Position numbers and translations under genes: made by a program. A DNA stretch of 64,000 nucleotides from Aquabacterium sp. OR-4 (GTDB taxonomy: Bacteria; Pseudomonadota; Gammaproteobacteria; Burkholderiales; Burkholderiaceae_C), in NCBI RefSeq assembly GCF_025290835.2, contig NZ_JAOCQD020000002.1:558001-622000 (forward strand). The letters run 5' to 3'. Positions 8,143 through 16,058 of the stretch are shown in pieces. The notes beneath the pieces are model-generated. The model was given only the letters and a program-made list of their open reading frames with translations, did not search any database and had not been told where the DNA came from. How positions within the stretch are numbered: the stretch's first letter is position 1; every line of letters starts with the position of its first letter.

Positions 8143-10193
8143 CGCGTGACGACTCCCAGCTTGTGCAGACGCTTGAACACCTCGGCCACTGCAGCCTGCG
8201 ATGCCTGAGTTGTGGCCGAGTACATCTCGGCACGGCTGACGCCCTGGCCGGTGTTGTAGGTTGCGCCGCTCATGTCAATGTGCAGGCCGCCGGCCCCCGC
8301 CGATGAAGCTGCGGTGGCTGGCGTGACCTGGCCGCCCTGCTTGCCCATGACCAGGATGTGCCGACTGCCTACGCGCAGCAGCTCAGGCCCTTGTTCGACG
8401 ATGCCGTACATGCCGCCGGGCTGTGTGCCGCCCCCGGTGGCGCGCCCGCCGCCGAAGATGCTGCTGAGCCCACCGGTGAACGCTGATGCCAGGCTGCCCA
8501 GTGCGGACGCACCGCCTTTGCCCGCATCAGGGAACAGCATGCGCGTGAGATCTGCCGCGGCGGCATCGGTGGCCATGCGCAGCACCATGTTGGCCCACAG
8601 GGCGGCGATGCCGTCAAAGTCACCCTTGAGCGTGAGCCGCAGCGTGTCGCCCAAGGCGTTCTGGGTGTTCTTGGCAAACTCGGCCGTGAACTGGTCGAGC
8701 TGCGCGAACACGGGTTCAGCGGTCTCAGGGATGGCGCCCAACCCGCGGTAGACCTCGTCGATCGCTTCCTGGATCTGGCGCAGGCGGGCTGGGTCTTCCG
8801 TGCGGGCCAGCTCGGCGTTCAGGTCATCCACCAGCTGCCGGCCCTCGAGGTTGCGCGTGCTGGGCGTTGCCGCCAGGGCGGCGTTCATGCGCGCCATGCG
8901 CTCGGTCATGGCCTTGGCGGCCGGATCGAGCGCGTTGATCTGATCGATGGTGGCCTTGATGGCCTGGGCGATGGCTGGCTGGTTTGCGTCGGGCACCTTG
9001 CTGAGCAGCAGCAGCTCTTCGAGCTCAGTGCGCAGGACAGTCAGTTTGTAGGTGTCGGTTTGCTCCAGCGCCTTGAGCGCGGCCAGGCGCTCGGCCGGGA
9101 TCACAGGGCCGATGTCGGTGGCCGCGGTACGTGGGCCAGCGCGGCCGGCTTTGCCCTTGGGCGTTTCAGGCAACGTCGGGATCTGCGGGCGCTTTGCGGG
9201 GCTATCAGCCTGGTCTGGCAGGCTGGCGCCAGAGGCCCATTGCTTCAGCCACTGGTTCACCTCTGCGCCTTCGCGCTGCAGCTCACTGAACTCAGCGCGC
9301 AGGCCGCGCATCTTCCTTGTCATGTAGGCGTCACCGCCGCGGCGGTCCATCGTGGCCTGCAGGGATTCGATCTCGGCCGTCACCACGCGCAGGCGATCGC
9401 TGATCAGGTTGGCACGCAGCTCTTTGCCGATGCTGGCCCAGAAGCCGCCGGCCTTGTTCAGTGCCTGCAACTTGGCGAAGAACTCATTGAGCGCTGGCAG
9501 CATGGTGCCGGTGATGGCGCGCGCGGCGGCAGCCATGTTGGCGCCGAAGGCAGCCAGATGTTTGTTGAAGCGTTCGGCTTCTTCGGCCTGTTGGGCAGTC
9601 AGCTTGGCGTTCAGCTCCGAGGCGTCGGCCAGGTCGACCATGAAGGCGCCGGTTTCCTTCACGCTCTTGCCCAACAGCTCCTGCATGAAGCGCGCCTTGT
9701 TGCCGCCGTCCTCGAAGCCGGCCAGCGCCTTTGCCGTGCGGTGCAGCGCCTCGGCCAGGTCCATCTGGCGCAGCTCTTCGGCGTTCAGGCCGATGGCCTT
9801 GAGCATCTGCGCGTAGTCGCTGCCGGGCTTGGCCTCGGCCAGCACCTTGTTGAAGCGCAGCAGTGCCGCGCCCACGGTCTCCATGCTGGTACCGGTGCGG
9901 GCGGCGATGTCTTCCAGCGCGCTCAGGTTCTCGATGCTGGCGCCGGTGGAGTCCTTCAGGTCATTCAGCGCATCGACCCCATCGATGGTGGTGCGCAAGA
10001 ACGCCGCCAGGCCGGCCACCGACACCGCGCCGGCCAGCGCAGTGCCCACGCCGCTGGCCGCGGCGCTGAGCCGCGCGTAGCGGGCCTCGATGTCGGCCGC
10101 TTGCTTTTCGGCCAGGCGGCCGGCCCTGTCCATGCCGGCTTGCAGGCTGGCCAGCTGCGCGACGAGGTCGATTGAGAGAGTGGCAAGTGCCAT
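8139..10193 (-). CDS. Tail tape measure protein
   Basis: A 684-residue protein, strongly helical and Ala-rich, with a small hydrophobic segment near residues 50-66 and another Gly/Ala-rich one near 600. It starts MALATLSIDLVAQLA, typical for phage tail length tape measure proteins, and follows the tail chaperone frameshift pair as in lambda-like phages. At roughly 1.5 angstrom per residue, the usual relation, the tail would be near 100 nm. The stop overlaps the next start (ATGA). Confidence 0.85.
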   Translation of the reverse strand: MALATLSIDLVAQLASLQAGMDRAGRLAEKQAADIEARYARLSAAASGVGTALAGAVSVAGLAAFLRTTIDGVDALNDLKDSTGASIENLSALEDIAARTGTSMETVGAALLRFNKVLAEAKPGSDYAQMLKAIGLNAEELRQMDLAEALHRTAKALAGFEDGGNKARFMQELLGKSVKETGAFMVDLADASELNAKLTAQQAEEAERFNKHLAAFGANMAAAARAITGTMLPALNEFFAKLQALNKAGGFWASIGKELRANLISDRLRVVTAEIESLQATMDRRGGDAYMTRKMRGLRAEFSELQREGAEVNQWLKQWASGASLPDQADSPAKRPQIPTLPETPKGKAGRAGPRTAATDIGPVIPAERLAALKALEQTDTYKLTVLRTELEELLLLSKVPDANQPAIAQAIKATIDQINALDPAAKAMTERMARMNAALAATPSTRNLEGRQLVDDLNAELARTEDPARLRQIQEAIDEVYRGLGAIPETAEPVFAQLDQFTAEFAKNTQNALGDTLRLTLKGDFDGIAALWANMVLRMATDAAAADLTRMLFPDAGKGGASALGSLASAFTGGLSSIFGGGRATGGGTQPGGMYGIVEQGPELLRVGSRHILVMGKQGGQVTPATAASSAGAGGLHIDMSGATYNTGQGVSRAEMYSATTQASQAAVAEVFKRLHKLGVVTR

Positions 10194-10200
10194 GGGTGCT

Positions 10201-10811
10201 TCAGTTGGGCGCGACTGCCTTGTCGGGCGCGTCGGGCGGGCTGTGTTGTTTGATGACCAGCAGGCGGTGGATCAGGCCATCGACATCAACCACGCCGAGC
10301 CAGGCCACCACCATGGGCAGGCCGGCCCAGTCGATGCCGCCCATGCCGTTGGTGAGCAGGTTCCAGGCGCGGATGGCGATCTGGTCATCGGTGCTGGCTT
10401 GTGCTGGTGCTTCGCTGCGGTACTGGACGCCGGCCTGGGCATCCAGTACCGCAGTCAGTTTCCCGCTGCGGCCTGGCGCGCCTGCAGGTGGCTCTCGATG
10501 GCCTGGCCGATGGCCCGGGCCACCACCTGGATGCACTCGGCCTGGTCGCGCACCCACTCGGCCCACACGCTGGTCGAGAACGCCACTTCGTCCTCGGCGC
10601 CGATGCCGGCACCCAGCAGCGTGGCCTCGGTGAAGCCACGCCATCCGTCGACAGCCGCCGCCACATGATCGACCGTGATGCCCTGGGCAAAGCGGCCAAA
10701 CTCGGCCTCGGCCGGGCGTAGGATGCGCACCTCGGGATTGCCCGGCAGAGGCAGCGCCACCCAGCTCTGGCGCGCGCTGCGCAGCGCGGCGATGAGGGCC
10801 TGCTGTTCCAT
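10201..10811 (-). CDS. Tail assembly chaperone fusion GT made by -1 frameshift
   Basis: Frame 1 starts at ATG 10811 and stops at 10455. Just before the stop lies GGGAAAC (10464-10458) in the X-XXY-YYZ phase G-GGA-AAC. A -1 slip there continues as GKLTAVLDAQAG and remains open to 10201, adding ~85 residues. The extended frame has a protein-like sequence (NLLTNGMGGIDWAGLPMVV), unlike a shadow. This matches the lambda gpG/gpGT arrangement, in which the minor fusion binds tape measure and tail tube. The total fusion is ~203 residues. Confidence 0.8.
10455..10811 (-). CDS. Tail assembly chaperone (gpG-like), zero-frame product
   Basis: A 118-residue acidic/helical protein between the tail tube and tape measure genes. 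Normal termination at 10455-10457 gives this form; slippage at the preceding heptamer gives the longer fusion. It starts with ATG 10811, overlapping the tail tube stop by one base. Chaperones of this place coat the tape measure during tail assembly and are absent from the virion. Confidence 0.75.
   Translation of the reverse strand: MEQQALIAALRSARQSWVALPLPGNPEVRILRPAEAEFGRFAQGITVDHVAAAVDGWRGFTEATLLGAGIGAEDEVAFSTSVWAEWVRDQAECIQVVARAIGQAIESHLQARQAAAGN
10458..10464 (-). promoter_or_regulatory. Slippery heptamer GGGAAAC for -1 frameshift
   Basis: Read on the minus strand, GCG GGA AAC TGA ends the zero frame; the heptamer GGGAAAC lets both tRNAs re-pair one base back. The lambda G/T site is GGGAAAG, so the site and place are conserved between distant siphoviruses. 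Confidence 0.8.
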
Positions 10812-11461
10812 CAGGCGGCACCCTCGGTGACAAAGCCCTTCACGGTGACGCTGATGCTGCCGGTACCCACCTGGCCCTGCTGCACATCCCGGCCGGGCTT
10901 GCTGGGCTCGCCGCGGAACACCATCACGTCGCCGTTGTTCCAGGTGACGCGAAACACCAGCAGCTGGCTCCTGCGGGCTGCGCGCCGGATGATCTGCAGG
11001 GCCTCGCTGGCCAGGCTCTCAGCCAGCAGGCCGATGTTGAGCGTTTCGGCGGCCAGCAGTCCGTTTCGCTCCTGCCGGATGTTGTCGAGCAGGGTGGTGG
11101 TATTCAGCTTGTCGGCCTCGCCGCCACCTTCGGCAATGCTGGTGCTCTTGGCCAGCGTAGCCCAGGCGGTGATGGGTACGAAGCTGCCGCTGGTGAATGC
11201 GGGGTAGTCGGTGGTGTCAAGGTCACCCAGCGTGAACGTGTCGGTGGTGACGGCCGCCAGGCGCACAGCCTGGCCCTCGATGTTGACCATGCCCCCCACG
11301 TTGTTGAAGTAGCCCACGCTTTTGGCCGTGAGCGCGTGGGCCACGGACGTGGCCACGCACGGGTCGGCCAGGGTCATGCCGGTCACGGTCTTGGCCGTGC
11401 CTTCGGTCTTGCCGACTTCGACGCGGACACCGCGCCCGATGATGAGATCGCCTTGTGCCAT
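10811..11461 (-). CDS. Major tail tube protein
   Basis: A 216-residue beta-rich protein (MAQGDLIIGRGVRVEVGK start) between the tail completion gene and the tail chaperone, the fixed place of the tail tube subunit. Thr/Val/Gly-rich strands predominate, with a central helical stretch (residues ~125-165). The preceding 100 bp holds a strong hairpin (11510-11534) that may set the expression level of this abundant protein. Confidence 0.75.
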   Translation of the reverse strand: MAQGDLIIGRGVRVEVGKTEGTAKTVTGMTLADPCVATSVAHALTAKSVGYFNNVGGMVNIEGQAVRLAAVTTDTFTLGDLDTTDYPAFTSGSFVPITAWATLAKSTSIAEGGGEADKLNTTTLLDNIRQERNGLLAAETLNIGLLAESLASEALQIIRRAARRSQLLVFRVTWNNGDVMVFRGEPSKPGRDVQQGQVGTGSISVTVKGFVTEGAA

Positions 11462-11509
11462 TGTTGGCTCCTGTCATGTGTGCGGCGCGGGCCGCGGTTT
11501 CAGAAACGA

Positions 11510-11534
11510 CGAGGCCCGCGCTTGGCGGGCCTCG
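11510..11534 (-). terminator. Hairpin between tail completion and tail tube genes
   Basis: CGAGGCCCGC and GCGGGCCTCG form a 10-bp perfect stem with a 5-base loop. On the minus strand it is followed by TCGTTTCTG, a weak U-tract. It lies inside the late operon in the 100-bp gap before the tail tube gene, so it probably acts as an attenuator or mRNA end rather than a full stop. Confidence 0.5.
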
Positions 11535-11561
11535 TGGGAGAAAAGCAGACGTCTGTACGGC

Positions 11562-11924
11562 CTAGGCCCACCACTCGACGGTGAGAACCGTGGCATCGAG
11601 GCCGGTTTCTTCGTCGTACGCGCTGGCGCGGGCGGTCACGCAGGCGCCGTGGCGAGCAGGTGCCGTGGCTACCGCGGCCACCACGGCATCGGCCAGCGCT
11701 TCAGCCTCGGCAACTTTGCGGGCCCAGCACTGCACTGTGAGCACGCACTGATCGGCCAGCACGGTGTTGTCCAGGCCCAGCAGTCGGTCGTGCTGTGCCG
11801 TGAACACCACGTAAGGCGGTGCCACGCCCTGCCCAATGGCGTTGTGCGCGATGGCCGTACCGGCCAGGGCGATCACGCCGGCATCAGCGGCCAGCAACGC
11901 ACGAAAGTCGGTCTCGATGCTCAT
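11562..11924 (-). CDS. DUF3168 tail completion / terminator protein
   Basis: A 120-residue protein with the DUF3168 pattern: an N-terminal helix LRALLAADAGV, then PPYVVFTAQHD and a C-terminal strand LTVEWWA. The family caps the tail tube and joins it to the head (lambda gpU-like). It is preceded by the gp10-like gene with an ATGA overlap and followed by the hairpin before the tail tube gene. Confidence 0.75.
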   Translation of the reverse strand: MSIETDFRALLAADAGVIALAGTAIAHNAIGQGVAPPYVVFTAQHDRLLGLDNTVLADQCVLTVQCWARKVAEAEALADAVVAAVATAPARHGACVTARASAYDEETGLDATVLTVEWWA

Positions 11925-12388
11925 TGCGTGCCGCCCTTGCGGTTCATCTTGTCGATCTGTGGACCGACCACCTGCTTGAACTTCTCCAGGGCGTCGCTCA
12001 GCCGCTGACTGGCTGGCTGCAGGAACGGAATGGCCGCCATCTTCTTGGTGCCAAACTCGAGCCAGCGCCAGTAGTACGGATCGTGCGGGCTCTTGGCGCC
12101 GCGTTGGCCGCGCTTGGCAGGCCTGACGTTGACGAAAACGCCGACATCGCCTGCGCGACGCGCCGCTTTGCTGGTGCGCACCACGATGGCAGCGCGTACC
12201 GTGCCCGGCTTGCGCACCGGTGTCTTGAGCGTGGGCTGCAGCACCGGGGCACGTCGGCGAGCGTCGTCACGCACGATGCGCGCACCGGCCGCCAGTGCGT
12301 TGCGCAGCACCTGGCGGCGCAGCTTTGGCACCAGGCCAGCCAGTGCAGCCTTCAGCGCCGGAATGCCCTGCACCTTGGCGGAGATCAT
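11921..12388 (-). CDS. HK97 gp10-like head-tail protein
   Basis: A 155-residue basic protein from ATG 12388 (overlaps the upstream stop as ATGA). It has an N-terminal LKAALAGLVPKLRRQVLRNAL helix region, a central VGVFVNV strand and a YYWRWLEFGTKKMAAIPFLQPA motif, characteristic of HK97 gp10-type proteins. They form part of the neck/tail completion. Its place in the head-closure to tail gene order fits. Confidence 0.8.
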   Translation of the reverse strand: MISAKVQGIPALKAALAGLVPKLRRQVLRNALAAGARIVRDDARRRAPVLQPTLKTPVRKPGTVRAAIVVRTSKAARRAGDVGVFVNVRPAKRGQRGAKSPHDPYYWRWLEFGTKKMAAIPFLQPASQRLSDALEKFKQVVGPQIDKMNRKGGTQ

Positions 12389-12729
12389 CTCGCGTCCCTC
12401 ACGCCCGATTCGCACATCAGCTCCAGCGTGTGCCGGCGGCCATCCACATCGATCGGCGCGCCAGCCACGTCATATGCCACGCCGCGCCACAGCACACGAG
12501 TGGCGCTGAGCACATCCGGCCGGTATCGGATTGCGAAGCGCACCGACACCGACGCGCCGGCCGCAGCAGCCGCGAAGAAGTCACGCCCGCGCAGTGGTTC
12601 GCACTTGGCCCACAGCGTGGCGATGACTTGCCAGCTGGTGGAGCCCTGACCGTGGCTGTCGATGCCGGCGGCTGGTGCCTGCAGCGTGATCTGCTCGGTG
12701 AGGTCTGCGGCGGATACGAGCTTGCCCAT
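12385..12729 (-). CDS. Phage head closure protein
   Basis: A 114-residue beta-rich protein starting at ATG 12729. The features LTEQITLQ, then SWQVIATLWAKCEPLRGRDFF and an RYRPDVLSATRVLW segment, match the head-tail joining family (SPP1 gp16 / HK97 gp9-like), which closes the portal after DNA packaging. It is followed by the gp10-like gene with overlap. Confidence 0.75.
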   Translation of the reverse strand: MGKLVSAADLTEQITLQAPAAGIDSHGQGSTSWQVIATLWAKCEPLRGRDFFAAAAAGASVSVRFAIRYRPDVLSATRVLWRGVAYDVAGAPIDVDGRRHTLELMCESGVRDAR

Positions 12730-12731
12730 GA

Positions 12732-13295
12732 TCAGCTCCAGAGCCGCACCGGGTCGAGCAGCGCGCGCAGGAACGGTGCCTCGGCCAGGCTGTTGTGTGC
12801 GGCGGCGGCCGGGTTGTAGGCCCAGTGAGCAACCAGCGTCTTGATGAACAGCTTGACGCACTCGGGTACGTCGGCTGCGTCGTCAGCCCCGGCCGTCAAG
12901 TCGATGCGGACGCGCGGGCCTCCCGCCACGGCGCCCAGCGTGGGCCAGCTGGCGCCGACAGCAGGCGCGACACCGGTGCCGGTACTGAGCGGGTAGAAGG
13001 TAAACGCGCTGGCGGACATCGCCTGCGACCAGGTGCTGCCAGTCCAGTACGTGATGGCGCAGGCCGTGGCGCGGTGCGCGTGTAGCAGGTCATCGGCGGC
13101 CGGCCAGTCGGGCAGCTCGATGCGCCAGGTCTGCTCCATCAGCTGCCGGCCGGTCTCCTGCTCGGCCACCTGGCGGGCGGCGGCGATCAGGCCGGGCAGC
13201 ATCGGCTCCAGAGCGTCGCCCGAGCTGATGCGCGCGGCGAGCGCGGCCTCGGCCGTGGTGACGGGCTCGGCGGTGGGTGGGTTCAGGAGGTACAT
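12732..13295 (-). CDS. Head-tail connector (gp6-like)
   Basis: A 187-residue helical protein. The beginning PPTAEPVTTAEAALAARI and the segment AARQVAEQETGRQLMEQTW are typical for the phiE125 gp8/HK97 gp6 head-tail connector family, whose ring binds below the portal. The C-terminal half contains PECVKLFIKTLVAHWAYN, another family helix. It lies 3 bp before the head closure gene. Confidence 0.75.
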   Translation of the reverse strand: MYLLNPPTAEPVTTAEAALAARISSGDALEPMLPGLIAAARQVAEQETGRQLMEQTWRIELPDWPAADDLLHAHRATACAITYWTGSTWSQAMSASAFTFYPLSTGTGVAPAVGASWPTLGAVAGGPRVRIDLTAGADDAADVPECVKLFIKTLVAHWAYNPAAAAHNSLAEAPFLRALLDPVRLWS

Positions 13296-13323
13296 GGCAA
13301 TGTGCCGGTCTGAAGGGTGGGAT

Positions 13324-13863
13324 TCAGGCCGCGGCGGCCTCGGCCCACGGCACCAGCGGCGTGCTGTAGCCCAGCATCAACGGGTGCTTCGGATCATCCG
13401 AAGCGGTCAAGCCGAACGTCATGACCGGCTTGCCTGACGACACCAGTGCGTCCATCAGCACATCGAACGCGAAGCGCAGGCTCGGCGGCACCTTGTCGGT
13501 GTTGCCCCAGCAGGGCACCAGGATGTCGGCCGCGTTGATGATGTCGGTCGTGTGGTCGCCGATGTCGGGGCCGAATGGGTCATCGACCGCAGCCAGCACC
13601 TGCACATCGGTGGCACGGAAGGCGAACACGTTGCCGACGATGAATCGCGGCGCGCCCCACCGGGCACAGAAGCCCATCCACTTTCGGACGGTCGCATCGT
13701 TGAGCGTGGCATCGGCGGTGGATGGGTTGACGCCGAAGAATGCGACGGTCTTGCCCTGCAGCGAGCCGCCTCGGCCAAGCGCTTCCAGCACGGCGGGGTC
13801 GATGTCGCGCGACAGCCGATAGCGGTACAGGCTGCACGGGCTGATGACTGCGGAACTTTCCAT
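13324..13863 (-). CDS. DUF1643 family protein
   Basis: A 179-residue protein from ATG 13863. Motifs TVAFFGVNPSTADATLND and RWGAPRFIVGNVFAFRATDVQVL match DUF1643, a family of unknown function found in phages and defence or mobile regions. It is inserted among the head genes together with two small accessory ORFs, so it is probably a late-expressed accessory gene rather than a virion part. Confidence 0.8.
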   Translation of the reverse strand: MESSAVISPCSLYRYRLSRDIDPAVLEALGRGGSLQGKTVAFFGVNPSTADATLNDATVRKWMGFCARWGAPRFIVGNVFAFRATDVQVLAAVDDPFGPDIGDHTTDIINAADILVPCWGNTDKVPPSLRFAFDVLMDALVSSGKPVMTFGLTASDDPKHPLMLGYSTPLVPWAEAAAA

Positions 13864-13882
13864 GTTCACCTCTGGGTGCTGG

Positions 13883-14191
13883 TCAGTGCGCCTGGCCGGT
13901 GGCCTTGGCGATGGCGGCTTGCGCGGCATCGGTGCCGGCCGTGCCGGTGAACACCACCTCGGAGAGAAGCAGCCGCAACGCGTCCAGCAGCTCGGGCGCG
14001 GCGGCGATCAGGCGAGCGTCCTCGTCGGTGTAGACCGCGCCGAATGGCGTGGCCTCACCGCCGTCGTATCCGCCCTCGTGGACCACCGTCAGCAGCGACG
14101 TGCCGGTGGCGTCGATGGGCACCAGGTGGCGGATGCCGCCATCCTCCACCAGCGACAGGCGCCACGGCCCGGGGGTGTGCGATTTGCTCAT
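13883..14191 (-). CDS. Small phage protein of the HTPGPW type
   Basis: A 102-residue protein starting at ATG 14191 with MSKSHTPGPW and a conserved DARLIAAAPELLDALR helix. This combination is common in small accessory proteins of Burkholderiales and enterobacterial phages; the function is not established. Start chosen at the typical MSKSHTPGPW; the frame is open upstream to 14401 but that part has no protein character. Confidence 0.7.
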   Translation of the reverse strand: MSKSHTPGPWRLSLVEDGGIRHLVPIDATGTSLLTVVHEGGYDGGEATPFGAVYTDEDARLIAAAPELLDALRLLLSEVVFTGTAGTDAAQAAIAKATGQAH

Positions 14192-14198
14192 CGTCGGT

Positions 14199-14417
14199 TC
14201 ACCTCTGGGTGCTTGCGAGCGCGGCCAGCGCCGCGCGATCACGCCATGCCGCCCACAGCATGCGCGTGGTGACATCGTTGTAGTGACCGGCGATCCACTG
14301 GCCGGGCTTCCAGCAGTGGCCCTCCATCCATGCCTCAAACGCCAGGCGCTCTGCGTCGCACACCTGGCCGCCGGTGGCGCCCATCGCGCGGGCCGCATCA
14401 ATCGTCGGGGGGGTCAT
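14199..14417 (-). CDS. Small phage accessory protein
   Basis: A 72-residue protein with the pattern AFEAWMEGHCW followed by TRMLWAAWRDRAAL, seen in many short ORFs of siphophages of Proteobacteria. Function unknown. It lies 7 bp from the HTPGPW-type gene and probably forms one accessory unit with it. Confidence 0.65.
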   Translation of the reverse strand: MTPPTIDAARAMGATGGQVCDAERLAFEAWMEGHCWKPGQWIAGHYNDVTTRMLWAAWRDRAALAALASTQR

Positions 14418-14455
14418 GTCGGGCTCACCGGCAAGGTATGGGAATCAGCGGCACA

Positions 14456-15781
14456 TCACCACTTGCCAGACGCGGCCAGCGCGTCGGCCCACACCTGGGC
14501 GTACTCGGGGTACGCGGATGCCAGCAGGTGGGGCGCATTGGCGCCCACGATGGAGGTCGCAGGCGGTTCCGGGTAGGTGGGAGGTGTGCGCCCCCAATAG
14601 TCGTACAGGTCGCCGCCCGCGATGACTGACGCATTGCCCGCATAGGTGACGGTGAGCGCGTCATTGATGGCGAGCTGCAACGTGGCGAACTGGTCAGGGT
14701 AGGTCGGGTCAGCGAACACGGTGTAGTTCGGGCTGAAGCAGGTGAAGCCCAGCGCCACCCTGTAGCCCTGGGCCACGAAGTAGTCCACCATCGACTCGAC
14801 GGCCTGCTTGTACCAACTGCGAATGGTCGGCTGGTTGGCCAGGGACGCCTGGGCGTCTGACTGGCCGTTGGCCATGAAGACCCAGCGTTCGCTCACGCCG
14901 CTGATGGCGTCCAGATTGGTCTTGGTGCGAGCCAGCAGGCCCAGTGGATCAAAGCCGAAATCCCCCGACCGCAGCACCTTGAATGCCGCCATCGACCCCA
15001 CAGAGGTAGCGACGCACGTCCAGGTGATCGTGTTGTCCACGATGTCGTCATTGACCGCAGCGGTGGCAAATGCGGCCGGCTTTGTGGCGCCCGTCACCTG
15101 GGTGGCAGTCGGGGTGATGATGTAGTCGATATTGGTCGCGCCGCTGCCAGAAGGGATGGCCACGCCACTGGCGTTCGTGGCGTAGCGTGGCCGACCGACC
15201 TTGCAGCGAAAGACGCGCCCACTGTCCACGATCACATCGCCGTAATCGCCCGCGTCACCAGTCCCCAGGCTGGCCCGCTGGCCGAAGAATGCGGCATTGG
15301 CCGCCCATTGCGTAGCCTGGCCCGCCCACTGCTTGATGAACGACGATCCGCCGACGGCACAGTTGCGCCACTGTAGTGACCAGCCGCGGTTGCGCAGCCG
15401 GGCGTGTAGGTGCGGGATCACACTGCCCAGGGCGCTGACGGACGGGGCAATAGGGTCCGCGAGGCCAAGCCCGTCGAAGGTCACGTCGGTGGCCACGCTG
15501 CCGGGGCCGGCCCAGTTGCGGGCGCCGCTGCGCTCATTGCTCTGCCCGACCTGGGCCACGCCGCGCTTGCCGGCGCCCCCCGCAATCCCATGTGCTGACA
15601 CCAAGCCTTTGCCGGCGATCTTCTCTGCGGCGCTGAACGTCGGTGTGTAGCCGTCCATCCCGGCGGTGTAGCTGCGCGCGAGCCCCAGGCCGATCAGGCG
15701 GGTCTCTTCGCTGCCACTGAGGGTCGACACCACCTGGCCGGCTTCGAAGCCGTTCCACTGGGCCCGCATCTGGATGGTCAT
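14456..15781 (-). CDS. SGNH-hydrolase-like protein in the head module
   Basis: A 441-residue protein directly after the 74-residue ORF behind the capsid gene (ATGA overlap). The N-terminal ~55 residues resemble short head-associated phage proteins. Then follows GQSNERSG (residues ~79-86), a block-I-like SGNH nucleophile motif (catalytic Ser in GxSN), and near the C-terminus NAPHLL, a possible block-V His. SGNH enzymes remove acyl groups from sugars. A virion-bound esterase that deacetylates host capsule or LPS would fit, but no signal or cleavage data exist; the Gly and Asn blocks (II, III) are not clear to me. Confidence 0.6.
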   Translation of the reverse strand: MTIQMRAQWNGFEAGQVVSTLSGSEETRLIGLGLARSYTAGMDGYTPTFSAAEKIAGKGLVSAHGIAGGAGKRGVAQVGQSNERSGARNWAGPGSVATDVTFDGLGLADPIAPSVSALGSVIPHLHARLRNRGWSLQWRNCAVGGSSFIKQWAGQATQWAANAAFFGQRASLGTGDAGDYGDVIVDSGRVFRCKVGRPRYATNASGVAIPSGSGATNIDYIITPTATQVTGATKPAAFATAAVNDDIVDNTITWTCVATSVGSMAAFKVLRSGDFGFDPLGLLARTKTNLDAISGVSERWVFMANGQSDAQASLANQPTIRSWYKQAVESMVDYFVAQGYRVALGFTCFSPNYTVFADPTYPDQFATLQLAINDALTVTYAGNASVIAGGDLYDYWGRTPPTYPEPPATSIVGANAPHLLASAYPEYAQVWADALAASGKW

Positions 15782-16002
15782 GCTTGTTCTCCGGTGCGCT
15801 TGCTGCGCTTGGCGGCGGGCTTGGCCGCGGTTTCCTGGGTCTCGACAGGTGCAGACGCCTGCACGGTGTCAACGAAGCGGGCGCAGCCCACGTCCTCGAC
15901 GAAGTGGCGGGCCATCTCGTCGTCGATGCGGGCCGTGTCGCCAGGGGCGAAGCCGCCCACGATGGGCGAACTGCCGTAGGTGGTGAACTCGATCTTGCGC
16001 AT
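15778..16002 (-). CDS. Small phage head-region protein
   Basis: A 74-residue protein with a beta-type N-terminal half (MRKIEFTTYGSSPIVGGFAPGD) and a Lys/Ala-rich end (AAKPAAKRSKR). It lies between the capsid gene and the SGNH-like gene. The N-terminal pattern resembles that of short head-decoration or head-to-tail ORFs; the exact role is unknown. Confidence 0.55.
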   Translation of the reverse strand: MRKIEFTTYGSSPIVGGFAPGDTARIDDEMARHFVEDVGCARFVDTVQASAPVETQETAAKPAAKRSKRTGEQA

Positions 16003-16058
16003 GGGCTGCAGGGCGGCGCCGTTGCCAGCGCCGCCCGTCTCGCTTCAGGGGTTGACGA

